Origin: Actinomycetota bacterium
Lineage (GTDB): Bacteria > Actinomycetota > UBA4738 > HRBIN12
Reading direction: 5' to 3'
NCBI GenBank assembly: GCA_026003015.1
Contig: BPGL01000004.1
Location: 60,270 to 124,269 of the forward strand
Length of the DNA: 64,000 bases
Made by a program: the position numbers and the translations under genes. Positions 17,098 to 27,701 of this stretch are shown here, in pieces. Every line of letters starts with the position of its first letter. Position 1 is the stretch's first letter. Under the pieces are notes generated by a model. That model saw only the letters and a list, made by a program, of their open reading frames with translations. It was not told where the DNA came from and did not search any database.

Positions 17098-17261
17098 CCA
17101 CCTGGGAGTACTTCGTTGCGCCGCTGCTCGAGCACAACCCCTCGGAGATCCTGAACACGTTCGGCGAGGACGGCTGGGAGCTCGTCACGGTCCTCGCCCA
17201 GCCGACTCCGGCCGGCGGCGTCTCGCTCGTCGCCTACCTCAAGCGCCCGTCGGCCGGCTAG
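17094..17261 (+). CDS. DUF4177-like small protein (not in ORF track)
   Basis: A 55-residue ORF starting at ATG 17094 (MTTWEYFVAPLLEHN) and ending at TAG 17261. WEYFVAPL and LNTFGEDGWELVTVL match the short DUF4177 fold, where NxxGxxGWEL is the hallmark. GGAAGGAGGAGC just upstream is a strong ribosome site, and the start overlaps the CoA-binding gene as ATGA. Function is unknown. Its last 23 bases overlap the end of the convergent sugar dehydrogenase gene. Confidence 0.75.
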   Translation: MTTWEYFVAPLLEHNPSEILNTFGEDGWELVTVLAQPTPAGGVSLVAYLKRPSAG

Positions 17262-18459
17262 GGGAGCGGCGCCGCCGTGCGGCTCGGGCGAGGGTGACGA
17301 GTGCGGCGATCGCCACGAGGACGAGCCCGCTGGGGACGATCCAGGCTGGCACCCGGGGGCTCCTCGGCGGAGCGGAAGCGGGAGATGGAGGGCCCGACCG
17401 CTCGGGTGGCGACGGCCGATCCGAGATCCGCGGTGGCTCGGCCGAGCGTGCCCGCCAGATGCCCGTCGCCGTCGCGACGTACAGACGGCCGTCGTGACCC
17501 ACGGCCACGTCGATCACCGGGGCGTCGAGCTCGGCCACGAGGTCGGGCCTCGCCCGGCTGGGATCGAGATCCATCCGGTACAGCCCGCCGGTGAGGGCGG
17601 CGCCGAACCAGAGCCGCCCCCGCCAGACGGCGCACCCGGTGAGCGCGACGGGATCAGGGAACACCGCGACCGGGTCGGCGAAGCGGCCTCCCGAATCCCC
17701 CGTGACCTCCGGCCAGCCGTAGTTGGCGCCCGCGCGGAGCGCGTTCACCTCGTCGTCGACGTCGGGCCCGTTCTCCGTCTCCCAGATCGTGCCGCTGTCG
17801 GGGTCGAGGCACAGGCCGAAGGAGTTGCGGTGACCGATCGAGTACGCGGGGCTGGTCGGCCCGAACGGGTTGTCCCGGGGGATGCCGCCGTCGGGGCGCA
17901 GCCGCAGCACCTTGCCCCCGGGGTCGTCGGGGAGTTGCGCCCTCGTGGGGTCGTGCGCCTCGCCCACCGTGAGGTAGAGCATCCCGTCAGCGCCGAACAG
18001 CAGGTCGCCTCCGTTGTGGTAGCCGACCGACCATGGCAGGAAGGTGGCGAGCTGCTGGATCGCTCCCGCTCGCCCGTCCTCGTCGCGCACTCGGGCGAGC
18101 ACGTTGACGCCGCCCTGCGCATCGGAGAAGTAGAGGTACACCCACGGTTCGCGCTCGAAGTCGGGGTGCAGCGCCACCCCGAGCATCCCGGTCTCACCGT
18201 CGTTGGCCACCGCGAAGCGGACGAAGGGCTCGGGCAGGAGCCGCCCACCCCGCGTGACGATCCGCACCGCGCCGGTGTCCTTCTCCGTGAAGAAGAGTCG
18301 GCCGTCGGGGGCGAACGCCATGTTCGTTGGGAACGCGAGATCTCGAACGAACGGTTCGAGCGAGACCTCGGCTCGGGCGGGCGCCGGGCGTGCGAGGAGC
18401 GCAGCGAAGACGAGCAGCAGGCCTGCGCGCCAGGACCGACGCTCGACGATCGCGGGCAT
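17239..18459 (-). CDS. PQQ-dependent sugar dehydrogenase-like protein, exported and anchored
   Basis: A 406-residue glucose/sorbosone dehydrogenase-family beta-propeller. The N-terminus (residues 1-30) is a signal peptide ending near ARAEVS. The body has FPTNMAFAPDGRLFFTEKDTG, TGMLGVALHPDF, GHRNSFGLCLDPDSG and ETENGPDVDDEVN. A Pro-rich linker leads to a C-terminal membrane helix (VPAWIVPSGLVLVAIAAL) and an Arg-rich tail, so the propeller should face outside. Related enzymes oxidise sugars using PQQ or are uncharacterised (YliI/Asd type). Its end overlaps the DUF4177-like gene by 23 bases. A TACCGT box lies six bases before the ATG. Confidence 0.82.
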   Translation of the reverse strand: MPAIVERRSWRAGLLLVFAALLARPAPARAEVSLEPFVRDLAFPTNMAFAPDGRLFFTEKDTGAVRIVTRGGRLLPEPFVRFAVANDGETGMLGVALHPDFEREPWVYLYFSDAQGGVNVLARVRDEDGRAGAIQQLATFLPWSVGYHNGGDLLFGADGMLYLTVGEAHDPTRAQLPDDPGGKVLRLRPDGGIPRDNPFGPTSPAYSIGHRNSFGLCLDPDSGTIWETENGPDVDDEVNALRAGANYGWPEVTGDSGGRFADPVAVFPDPVALTGCAVWRGRLWFGAALTGGLYRMDLDPSRARPDLVAELDAPVIDVAVGHDGRLYVATATGIWRARSAEPPRISDRPSPPERSGPPSPASAPPRSPRVPAWIVPSGLVLVAIAALVTLARAARRRRSPSRPTGA

Positions 18460-18465
18460 GGCCCC

Positions 18466-18471
18466 ACGGTA
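18466..18471 (-). promoter_or_regulatory. -10 box TACCGT, leaderless start of sugar dehydrogenase
   Basis: TACCGT on the minus strand is six bases before the ATG at 18459, with no ribosome site between, matching the leaderless pattern of the window. Confidence 0.48.
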
Positions 18472-18506
18472 GCGGGCGAGGACGGCGACGGCGGCCCGAA
18501 GGACGC

Positions 18507-19649
18507 CTACCCCTCGAGCACCCGGGCGAGGTCGGCCTCCAGGTCGCGGGGGTCCTCCAGGCCGACCGAGAGCCGGACGAGGTCGGCGGGGACCTCCAGC
18601 GGGGAGCCGGCGACGCTGGCGTGGGTCATCGCCCCTGGCACCTCGATGAGCGACTCGACCCCGCCGAGGGACTCCGCGAGCCAGAACAGCTCCGTGCCCT
18701 CGGCGATGCGGATCGCTCGGTCTCGGCTACCGGCGCGGAACGACACCATCCCGCCGAAGCCCCCTCGCATCTGTCGCGCGGCCACCTCGTGACCCGGGTG
18801 CGTCGCAAGACCGGGGTAGCGCACCTCCGGCACCGACGGATGCGACGCGAGGAACCGGGCGATCCGCTCGGCGTTCTCGCTGTGCCGACGCATCCGCACC
18901 CCGAGGGTCTTCAGGCCCCGCAGCGCGAGGTAACTGTCGGTCGGTCCGGGGATCGCCCCGACCGCGTTCACGAGGAACGCGAGCCGCTCGCCCAGGTCCT
19001 CGTCGTTCGTCACGATCGCCCCGCCGATCAGATCGGAGTGCCCGCCCAGGTACTTCGTCACGCTGTGCACCACGACGTCGGCGCCGAGCGCGAGCGGGCG
19101 CTGCAGCGCCGGGGTCGCGAACGTGTTGTCGACGACGGCCAGGGCGCCCGCCTCGTGGGCGATCGCCGCGACGCCCGCCACGTCGACGATCTCGAGCATC
19201 GGGTTCGAGGGCGTCTCGATCCACACCAGGCGCGTCTCGTCGCGGACGGCCGCCCGCACGGCGTCGAGGTCCGTCAGGTCGCAGGCCGAGTGGGTGAGGC
19301 CCCAGGGCTCGAACACCCGCGCGAGCAACCGGTAGGTGCCGCCGTAGACGTCGGTGCCGAGCAGGACGTGGTCGCCGGGGCGGAGGGTGAGCAGCAGCGT
19401 GTGCTCGGCGGCCAGGCCGCTCGCGAAGGCCCGGCACCACGATCCGCCCTCGAGCGCCGCGAGCGCGGTCTCGAAGGCGGCGCGGGTGGGGTTGCCCGCC
19501 CGCGCGTAGTCCCAGCGCCGGGGGCGGCCGACGCCCTCCTGGGCGAAGGTCGAGGTCTGGTAGATCGGTACGTTGACCGCGCCGTAGATCGGCTCGGGGT
19601 CCTGGCCCGCGTGGATCGCGAGCGTGTCGGGGTGGTGTTCGTCGCTCAT
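18507..19649 (-). CDS. Cystathionine gamma-synthase/gamma-lyase (PLP)
   Basis: A 380-residue Cys/Met-metabolism PLP enzyme. Landmarks are YARAGNPTRAAFE, the cofactor aspartate in VVDNTFATP, and the PLP lysine in HSVTKYLGGHSD at residue 199. With a cystathionine beta-synthase in the same operon, gamma-lyase activity (cystathionine to cysteine) is the more likely job, though actinobacterial homologues are often labelled MetB and may do both. ATG 19649 follows GGAGGTCGG and overlaps the DUF429-like gene's stop as ATGA; the track start at 19727 lies inside that gene. Confidence 0.87.
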   Translation of the reverse strand: MSDEHHPDTLAIHAGQDPEPIYGAVNVPIYQTSTFAQEGVGRPRRWDYARAGNPTRAAFETALAALEGGSWCRAFASGLAAEHTLLLTLRPGDHVLLGTDVYGGTYRLLARVFEPWGLTHSACDLTDLDAVRAAVRDETRLVWIETPSNPMLEIVDVAGVAAIAHEAGALAVVDNTFATPALQRPLALGADVVVHSVTKYLGGHSDLIGGAIVTNDEDLGERLAFLVNAVGAIPGPTDSYLALRGLKTLGVRMRRHSENAERIARFLASHPSVPEVRYPGLATHPGHEVAARQMRGGFGGMVSFRAGSRDRAIRIAEGTELFWLAESLGGVESLIEVPGAMTHASVAGSPLEVPADLVRLSVGLEDPRDLEADLARVLEG

Positions 19650-20485
19650 CCGACCTCCGGGGGTGGTTCCCAACCGCGGCGCGCGAGTTCGCGGCGCGCC
19701 CGCTCCCCGGCCCGCACGTCGCGCCACAGCTGGGACTTGCGCTTCGCGTCGTGGCCGGGGGCGAACTCACGCCCCGCGCGCACGAGTCGGCGACAGCCGG
19801 GGTCGCCGCAGGCGCACCACGCGAAGAGCTGGCCGCGCCCGTCCTCGCCGAGCTCCCCGGGACGGTACCGGGGGGCGAGGGCGCGAGCGGGGACGACGAT
19901 GACGCCCTCCCTCGGGTCGCCCAGGTGGGTGTGGTGGCCTTCGAGCGCCCGAAGGCCCGTGAGCGCGGCCAGGGCGGCGTCGAGACGGTCGAGGGTCGTG
20001 AGGTCGTCGGTCCGCACCCCCTGGAGCCGCAGCACGTGCTCGCGCCAGGCGCGCTTGGGCATGCCGGTCGGCGGCAGGCACCCGGCCAACACGACGGCGC
20101 TTGCGTGCGGGAACACCTCGAGCGTGCGCCCTCGTACGGCGCTGCCGTCGAACAGGGGGTAGCCGAGGTGATCGGTGCGCTCGTACACGCGCATCCCCGC
20201 CCGCATCCAGTCGAAGGCCGGCCGAGCGGCGTGGGCCTTCGAGGGCGTTCGCAACGAGTGGATGTTCAGGCGGGCGAGCTCGTTCTCCGTAAGCCTCGAC
20301 CGTCCGTCGGTCGCCCAGCGCGACGGTGCGTCGACCGCGATCACGTCGGGGACGAGCTCGCGAACGAGGCGCTCGAGATCCTCCAGCCCCGCCCGGGACC
20401 GGACGACGAAGGGCACGCGGTGCTCGTCGAGCACCACGAGGTCGAGCCCCCGGCGCACCCCGACGTCGACCCCGAGCGCTCGCAC
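19646..20485 (-). CDS. DUF429-like protein with C-terminal Cys/His motif
   Basis: A 279-residue protein. The N-terminal half (ALGVDVGVRRGLDLVVLDEH, VIAVDAPSRW) looks like the DUF429 RNase H-like fold. The C-terminal part has CACGDPGCRRLVRAG followed by FAPGHDAKRKSQL, a small possible metal-binding motif also seen alone in other proteins. No biochemical role is established. It lies one base after the cystathionine beta-synthase stop and overlaps the gamma-synthase start by four bases, so it is an integral operon member. The start is GTG 20485. Confidence 0.65.
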   Translation of the reverse strand: MRALGVDVGVRRGLDLVVLDEHRVPFVVRSRAGLEDLERLVRELVPDVIAVDAPSRWATDGRSRLTENELARLNIHSLRTPSKAHAARPAFDWMRAGMRVYERTDHLGYPLFDGSAVRGRTLEVFPHASAVVLAGCLPPTGMPKRAWREHVLRLQGVRTDDLTTLDRLDAALAALTGLRALEGHHTHLGDPREGVIVVPARALAPRYRPGELGEDGRGQLFAWCACGDPGCRRLVRAGREFAPGHDAKRKSQLWRDVRAGERARRELARRGWEPPPEVG

Positions 20486-20486
20486 C

Positions 20487-21863
<1,377 letters not shown>

Positions 21864-21934
21864 CCGCCCCCATCGTCGCACGCCGCGCCCCGGCCGTCGC
21901 GCGGGCCGGCGGCGTGGGATGCTTGCCGGTCGGG

Positions 21935-23158
21935 ATGGGTGGACGCGGCGCGATCGTGGCCGCGGGGCTGGCCACGGCGGCCGTCGCCCCGGCTCGGGGC
22001 CGCGACCTCGCGGCCCAGACGTCGCCGGGGCCGATCGGGGTGGCCTGGGAGGACGGCCGGATCGTGGCGATCGGCCCGCCGGAGGACCTGCCCTGGGCGC
22101 CGACGCTCGGCACCCCCGAGGCGGGCCTGCTCGCGCCGGGGTTCGTCGACGCGCATACCCACCTGCCGTTCGTCGGGTGGCGAGCCGACGAGTACGAGGC
22201 CCGCCTGGCCGGCGCCACCTACCGGGACCAGCACGGGGGCGAGGGCGGGATCTTCCGGTCGGCCCGGATGTTGCGCGAGGCCGACGACGAGGAGGTCCTC
22301 GCGTTCTCCCTCGTCCTGGCCCGGGAGATGCTCGCCTCGGGCACGACGGCGCTGGAGCTCAAGACCGGCTACGGCCTGTCGGTCGACCAGGAGCTCCGCC
22401 AGGCGCGACTCGCCCGCGCGCTCGCCGCGCGGGCGCCCCAGATCTGCACCGTGACGCTCCTCGCCGCCCACGCCGTCCCCTCGGGGATGACCCGGGCCGG
22501 CTGGGTCGAGCGCGCGTGCGAGGAGCTCGTGCCGGCCGCCGCCGCGGAGGGCCTGTGCGACCAGGTCGACGTCTACGTCGAGGACATCGCCTTCGATCTC
22601 GACGACCTCGAGCGGATCGCGGCGGCGGCCTCGGCCGCCGGGCTCCCGCTGCGCGTGCACGCCGAGCAGCTCGGCGCCAGCGGCGCGGCCGAGGCCGCCG
22701 CCCGCCTGGGAGCGCGCAGCGCCGACCACCTGAACCGCTGCCCACCGGCGGGCGTGGCGGCGCTCGGCGCGGCGCCGCGGACCGCGGCCGTCCTGCTGCC
22801 GACCTCCTCCCGGTTCCTCGGGCTCGCTCCCGCGCCGGCGACGGCGCTCCGGGACGCCGGCGCGGTGCTCGCGCTCGCCACCGACTGCAACCCGGGAACC
22901 TCGCCGGTGACCTCGATGCCCGAGGTGATCCAGACGGCGTGCGCCGACTACCGCCTCACGCCGGCGGAGGCCCTGAGCGCCGCGACCGCGAACCCCGCGT
23001 GGGTCCTCGGGCTGGAGGGCGACCTCGGTCGCCTCGCCCCGGGCCTTCGCGCCGACGTCCTCCTGCTCGACGTCCCGACGCTCGCCCACGTGCCGTACCG
23101 GCCGGGGCGCAACCCGGTGAGCGCGGTGGTCGTCGCAGGCGAGGTTCTGATCGGCTGA
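21935..23158 (+). CDS. hutI: Imidazolonepropionase
   Basis: A 407-residue metal-dependent amidohydrolase, third step of histidine degradation (imidazolonepropionate to formiminoglutamate). Metal ligands appear in GFVDAHTHLPF and VHAEQLG, and the substrate loop in ELKTGYGLS. The late aspartate is in LATDCNPGTSP. ATG 21935 (MGGRGAI) is used; GTG 21914 is possible. It is divergent from cbs across 71 bases and converges on hutH with only eight bases between stops. HutG or HutF is not in the window. Confidence 0.9.
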   Translation: MGGRGAIVAAGLATAAVAPARGRDLAAQTSPGPIGVAWEDGRIVAIGPPEDLPWAPTLGTPEAGLLAPGFVDAHTHLPFVGWRADEYEARLAGATYRDQHGGEGGIFRSARMLREADDEEVLAFSLVLAREMLASGTTALELKTGYGLSVDQELRQARLARALAARAPQICTVTLLAAHAVPSGMTRAGWVERACEELVPAAAAEGLCDQVDVYVEDIAFDLDDLERIAAAASAAGLPLRVHAEQLGASGAAEAAARLGARSADHLNRCPPAGVAALGAAPRTAAVLLPTSSRFLGLAPAPATALRDAGAVLALATDCNPGTSPVTSMPEVIQTACADYRLTPAEALSAATANPAWVLGLEGDLGRLAPGLRADVLLLDVPTLAHVPYRPGRNPVSAVVVAGEVLIG

Positions 23159-23166
23159 GCGGCGCG

Positions 23167-24726
23167 TCAGTCGAGGCGGCCGACGACGCCCTCGGCCACC
23201 GCGACGAGCGTGCCGTCGCGCACGAGCTCGACGGCCGCGTCGATGTCGGCGCCGAGCTCGCGGTCGTGCTCGACGAACGGCACCCGCTCGCGCAGCGCGG
23301 CGTGCACGGCGCGCGTCGCCGGCCCGGGCTCCAGGGGTGCGCGGAGATCCAGCGCCTGGGCCGCGGCGAGCGCCTCGAGGGCGAGGACGACCTCCGCCAG
23401 GCCCACCACCTCGCGGGCGTGGCGCGCGGCCGTCATCCCCATGCTCACGTGGTCCTCCTGGCCCGCGCTGGAGGGGATCGAGTCGACCGAGGCCGGGTGC
23501 GCGAGCGCCTTGGCCTCCGACACGAGGGAGGCGGCCGTGTACTGCAGCAGCATGTAGCCGCTGTTCAGGCCCGAGGCCGGCGCGAGGAACGGCGGCAGCC
23601 CGTTCGACAGAGCCGGGTCGAGCAGCCGGTACAGGCGCCGCTCCGCGATCGAGGCCAGGGGCACGAGCGCGGCCGCGAGCGCGTCGAGGACGAGGGCCAC
23701 CGGCATCCCGTGGAAGTTCCCTCCGCTTCGGATCTCCCGTGCGTCGAGCAGGACGATCGGGTTGTCCGAGACCGCGTTCACCTCGATCGCCAGCGTCTCG
23801 CCCGCCCGGGCGACCTGGTCGCGCACGGCGCCGTGGACCTGCGGGGCGCACCGCAGGGAGTAGGCGTCCTGCACGAGGTGGGGGCTGTCGCGGTGGGAGG
23901 CGAGGATCGGCGAGCCCGCGAGCAGGCGTCGCAGGTTCGACGCGCTCGCGAGCTGGCCCCGGTGCGGTCGGAGGCGCTGCAGCCGCTCGTCGAAGGGGGC
24001 GTCGGTCCCCAGAGCGGCCTCGATCGTCATCGCGGCCACGACGTCGGCCGCGCGGACGAGCCGTTCGGCGCGGGCGTGGGCGAGCACGCCGATCGCGAGC
24101 ATCCCCTGCGTCCCGTTGACGAGCGCGAGGCCCTCCTTGGCCGCGAGCCGGATCGGCTCGAGGCCCGCCCGCGCGAGCGCCGGAGCGGCCGGCTCGGTGC
24201 CGCCGGCGGCGTCGAGCACCCGGCCGTGGCCGATCACCGGGAGGGCGAGGGCCGCGAGCGGGGCGAGGTCCCCGCTGGCGCCGAGCGACCCGCGCTCGGG
24301 CACCGCGGGCACGACGTCGCGGTTCAGCATCGCCACCATGAGCTCGATCACTTCGGGGCGCACCCCCGAGCCGCCGAGCGCGAGCACGTGGGCGCGCAGC
24401 GCGAGCATCGCGCGCGCCTCCGGGCGCGACAGCAGCGGCCCGACGGCGGTCGCGTGGGAGCGGACGATGCCGTGCTGGAGGTCCTCGGCGCGCTCGGGGT
24501 CGATCCGCGTGCCGGCCAAGGCGCCGAAGCCGGTCGTGACGCCGTAGATCGTGCGCCCCTCCGCGACGGCTTGCTCGACGACGGCCCGGGCCGCTGTGAC
24601 GCGGTCCCTCGCGGCCTCGTCGAGCACGGCCGGCGCGCCGCGGGCGAGCGCCTCGACGTCGGCCAGCGACAGGGGGCCGCCGAGCGCGACCGGCCCGGCC
24701 GGGGCCTGCCGAGGGGCCGCTGCCAT
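23167..24726 (-). CDS. hutH: Histidine ammonia-lyase
   Basis: A 519-residue lyase converting histidine to urocanate. The self-made MIO cofactor arises from ASG at residues 150-152 within SLGASGDLAPLAAL. YGVTTGFGAL and SSAGQEDHVSMGM are other hallmarks. ATG 24726 overlaps the hutU stop by one base (TGATG), so both are on one message. The 1095-residue track ORF (23167-26454) is a false extension through hutU in another frame. Confidence 0.93.
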   Translation of the reverse strand: MAAAPRQAPAGPVALGGPLSLADVEALARGAPAVLDEAARDRVTAARAVVEQAVAEGRTIYGVTTGFGALAGTRIDPERAEDLQHGIVRSHATAVGPLLSRPEARAMLALRAHVLALGGSGVRPEVIELMVAMLNRDVVPAVPERGSLGASGDLAPLAALALPVIGHGRVLDAAGGTEPAAPALARAGLEPIRLAAKEGLALVNGTQGMLAIGVLAHARAERLVRAADVVAAMTIEAALGTDAPFDERLQRLRPHRGQLASASNLRRLLAGSPILASHRDSPHLVQDAYSLRCAPQVHGAVRDQVARAGETLAIEVNAVSDNPIVLLDAREIRSGGNFHGMPVALVLDALAAALVPLASIAERRLYRLLDPALSNGLPPFLAPASGLNSGYMLLQYTAASLVSEAKALAHPASVDSIPSSAGQEDHVSMGMTAARHAREVVGLAEVVLALEALAAAQALDLRAPLEPGPATRAVHAALRERVPFVEHDRELGADIDAAVELVRDGTLVAVAEGVVGRLD

Positions 24727-26384
24727 CAGCGCTCCCGCATCGGGATCGTGAGCTTGTGGGCGGCCGCCGCCTCGATCGCCCGCTCGTAGCCGGCGTCGGC
24801 GTGGCGGAGCACGCCCATCGCGGGATCGGTGGTGAGCACGCGCTCCAGCCGCCCGGCGGCCTCGTCGGTGCCGTCGGCCACCACGACCATCCCCGCGTGC
24901 AGGGAGGCGCCGATCCCCACGCCGCCGCCGTGGTGCACGCTCACCCAGTGGGCGCCGGCCGCCGTGTTCACGAGCGCGTTGAGGATCGGCCAGTCGGCGA
25001 TCGCGTCCGAGCCGTCGCGCATCGCCTCGGTCTCGCGGTAGGGCGAGGCGACGCTGCCGGCGTCGAGGTGATCGCGGCCGATCACGATCGGCGCGCGGAG
25101 CTCCCCGGCCGCCACCATCTCGTTGAAGCGGAGCCCGGCCCGCGCCCGCTCCCCGAGCCCGAGCCAGCAGATGCGTGCCGGCAGACCCTGGAACGCGACC
25201 CGTTCGGGGGCCAGGCTGAGCCAGCGCTGCAGACCCTCGTCGCCGGGGAACAGCTCGGCGACCGCCCGGTCGGTCGCCGCGATGTCGGCCGGGTCGCCGG
25301 ACAGCGCGACCCAGCGGAACGGCCCCTTGCCCTCGCAGAACAGGGGCCGGATGTACGCCGGGACGAACCCCGGGTAGGAGAACGCGCGCTCGCGGTCGAG
25401 CCCGCCCGCCACGGCCCCGGCGCGGAGGTTGTTCCCGTAGTCGAAGGCGACGGCTCCGCGCTCGGCGAACCCCACGATCGCGTCGCAGTGCGCGGCCATC
25501 GACGCGTAGGCGCGGCGCTCGTAGGTCGCGGGGTCCTCCCGTCGCAGCGCCGCGGCCTCCTCGAGCGTCAGCCCTGCGGGGACGTAGCCCCCGAGCGGGT
25601 CGTGGGCGCTCGTTTGGTCCGTCACCACGTCGGGGACGAACCCGCGCGCGAGCAGGGCCGGGAGCACCTCGGCGCAGTTGCCGAGGAGCCCGATCGAGCA
25701 GGGGCGGCCCTCCGAGCGAGCGCGCTTGGCCCAGGCGAGCGCCTCCTCGAGGTCGGCGGTGGACCGGTCGAGGTAGCGGGTGCCGAGGCGCCGCTGGATC
25801 CGCTCGGGATCGACCTCCACGCACAGGGCGACGCCCTCGTTCATCGTGACCGCGAGCGGCTGGGCCCCGCCCATCCCCCCGAGCCCGCCGGTCAGCGTGA
25901 TCGTGCCCGCGAGCGAGCCGTTGAAGTGCCGGGAGGCGAGCGCGGCGAGGGTCTCGTAGGTGCCCTGGAGGATCCCCTGGGTCCCGATGTAGATCCACGA
26001 CCCGGCCGTCATCTGGCCGTACATCGTGAGGCCGGCCGCCTCGAGCTCGCGGAACGTCTCCCAGGTCGACCAGGCCGGCACGAGCAGGGCGTTGGCGATC
26101 AGCACCCGTGGGGCGAGCTCGTGGGTCGTGAGGACGCCGACGGGCTTGCCCGACTGCACGAGGAGCGTCTCGTCGTCCCCCAGCCGGCGCAGCTCGTGGA
26201 CGATCGCGTCGAAGGCCTCCCAGGAGCGAGCGGCCCGCCCCGTACCCCCGTAGACGACGAGGTCCTGCGGGCGCTCGGCCACCTCGGGGTCGAGGTTGTT
26301 CATGAGCATCCGCAGGGCGGCCTCCTGCGGCCACCCGCGGCAGCTCAGCTCGCCGCCCCGTGGGGCGCGGACCAGTCTGCCCAG
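24726..26384 (-). CDS. hutU: Urocanate hydratase, apparent non-standard CTG start
   Basis: The second histidine-degradation enzyme (urocanate to imidazolonepropionate), with [30 protein letters not shown] and [15 protein letters not shown]. The track begins at ATG 26309 ([14 protein letters not shown]), but in-frame codons upstream encode the conserved N-terminus [20 protein letters not shown]. An in-frame TGA at 26393-26391 bounds it, and no ATG, GTG or TTG exists in between. CTG 26384 has GGAGGT eight bases upstream and gives 552 residues, the usual family length. So either CTG initiates or a base is wrong near the start. Confidence 0.85.
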   Translation of the reverse strand: MGRLVRAPRGGELSCRGWPQEAALRMLMNNLDPEVAERPQDLVVYGGTGRAARSWEAFDAIVHELRRLGDDETLLVQSGKPVGVLTTHELAPRVLIANALLVPAWSTWETFRELEAAGLTMYGQMTAGSWIYIGTQGILQGTYETLAALASRHFNGSLAGTITLTGGLGGMGGAQPLAVTMNEGVALCVEVDPERIQRRLGTRYLDRSTADLEEALAWAKRARSEGRPCSIGLLGNCAEVLPALLARGFVPDVVTDQTSAHDPLGGYVPAGLTLEEAAALRREDPATYERRAYASMAAHCDAIVGFAERGAVAFDYGNNLRAGAVAGGLDRERAFSYPGFVPAYIRPLFCEGKGPFRWVALSGDPADIAATDRAVAELFPGDEGLQRWLSLAPERVAFQGLPARICWLGLGERARAGLRFNEMVAAGELRAPIVIGRDHLDAGSVASPYRETEAMRDGSDAIADWPILNALVNTAAGAHWVSVHHGGGVGIGASLHAGMVVVADGTDEAAGRLERVLTTDPAMGVLRHADAGYERAIEAAAAHKLTIPMRER

Positions 26385-26504
26385 CTTCCCTCACCTCCGG
26401 GGCCGTTGGGCCGATGATACGCAGCAGAACCGGCGCGACGCTGGGTCGACGCACGGGCGTGTCCGCGTCGCCGGACGGCGCCGGTGGCCGGAGGACATGA
26501 GGTG

Positions 26505-27701
26505 ATGGCCGACACGATCCGAGTGATGATCGCCGACGACGAGGCGGAGCTTCGCAGCGCTCTTGCCGAGCTGCTCGCCCACGAGGAGGAGCTCGAACTC
26601 ATCGGGACGGCGGCGGACGCGGAAGAAGCGATCGCGCTCGCGGTCGACCACCGTCCCGACGTCGCCGTCGTGGACGTGGTGATGCCCGCCGGGGGCGGCC
26701 CCCGCGCGACGCGCGAGATCCTGCGAAGCTCGCCGGGCACGCGCGTGATCGCCCTGTCGGCCCATGAGGACCGGCGCACGGTCCTCGAGATGTTCAGGGC
26801 CGGGGCGGTGGGGTATCTCGTCAAGGGCGCGGCCGGCGGCGACATCGTGCAGTCGATCGTGCAGGTCGCCCGCGGGGGCACGAGCCTGTCGGCCGAGGTC
26901 ATCGACTCCCTCGTCTCGGAGCTGTCCTCGCACCTGCGCCGGGAGGAGGAGGCGAGCCTCGATCGAGCGGGGCGGGAGCGGCGCATCCGGCGGCTCGTCG
27001 CGGGCACGGGGCGCCGGCTCGTCTTCCAGCCGATCGTCGACATGCAGACCGGCGCGATCGTCGGGGCGGAGGCGCTCACGAGGTTCGACGACGACGACCG
27101 CTCGCCCGAGGCGACGTTCGCCGAGGCGTCCCGGGTCGACCTGCACCTCGAGCTCGAGGTCGCGGCGATCCGGGATGCGCTCGCCCGCCTCCCGGACCTG
27201 CCCGCGGACGCGTACCTGTCGGTGAACGCCTCGTGTGCGACGGCGATGTGGCCCGGACTGGCCGAGGTGGTCGGCGCCGACGCCGGGCGCCTGGTCCTCG
27301 AGATCACCGAGCACGAGGCCGTCGAGGACTACGAGGCGTTGGTCGAGCGCCTCGAGCGACTGCGCGAGCGCGGGATGCGACTGGCCATCGACGACGCCGG
27401 CGCCGGCTTCGCGAGCTTCCGCCATGCGCTTCGGCTGGGGCCCGACCTGATCAAGGCCGATCTCAGCATCGTGCGGGGGATCGACGCCGACGACGGACGC
27501 CGAGCCCTTGCCTCGGCGCTCGTGTCGTTCACGAGGCAGATGGGGATGACGATCGTGGCCGAGGGGGTCGAGACGCTCGGCGAGCTGGAGACGCTGCGCC
27601 GGATCGGCGTGCGCTTCGCCCAGGGGTACGTGTTCGCTCGCCCTGGGCCCCTGCCGCTGCGGGTCGAGGGGTTCAAGCGATGGCCGGCATCCGGATCCTG
27701 A
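26505..27701 (+). CDS. Response regulator with EAL phosphodiesterase domain
   Basis: A 398-residue REC-EAL fusion. REC spans about 1-125 with phospho-acceptor D57 in VAVVDVVMP and lysine in GYLVKG. The EAL domain (about 155-395) has VFQPIVDMQTGAIVGAEALTRF, the metal-site EITEHEAV, AIDDAGAGFASF, and KADLSIV, plus VAEGVET, so the catalytic set looks intact for c-di-GMP hydrolysis. ATG 26505 is used, not the track 26484. It overlaps the next gene by 22 bases. Control would come from a kinase, possibly the neighbouring REC-kinase. Confidence 0.87.
   Translation: MADTIRVMIADDEAELRSALAELLAHEEELELIGTAADAEEAIALAVDHRPDVAVVDVVMPAGGGPRATREILRSSPGTRVIALSAHEDRRTVLEMFRAGAVGYLVKGAAGGDIVQSIVQVARGGTSLSAEVIDSLVSELSSHLRREEEASLDRAGRERRIRRLVAGTGRRLVFQPIVDMQTGAIVGAEALTRFDDDDRSPEATFAEASRVDLHLELEVAAIRDALARLPDLPADAYLSVNASCATAMWPGLAEVVGADAGRLVLEITEHEAVEDYEALVERLERLRERGMRLAIDDAGAGFASFRHALRLGPDLIKADLSIVRGIDADDGRRALASALVSFTRQMGMTIVAEGVETLGELETLRRIGVRFAQGYVFARPGPLPLRVEGFKRWPASGS

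Noticed and set aside
23167-26454. 1095-residue minus-strand ORF as a fusion enzyme
   Set aside because: It is hutH plus an out-of-frame read of hutU. The true hutU lies in another frame with family motifs throughout.
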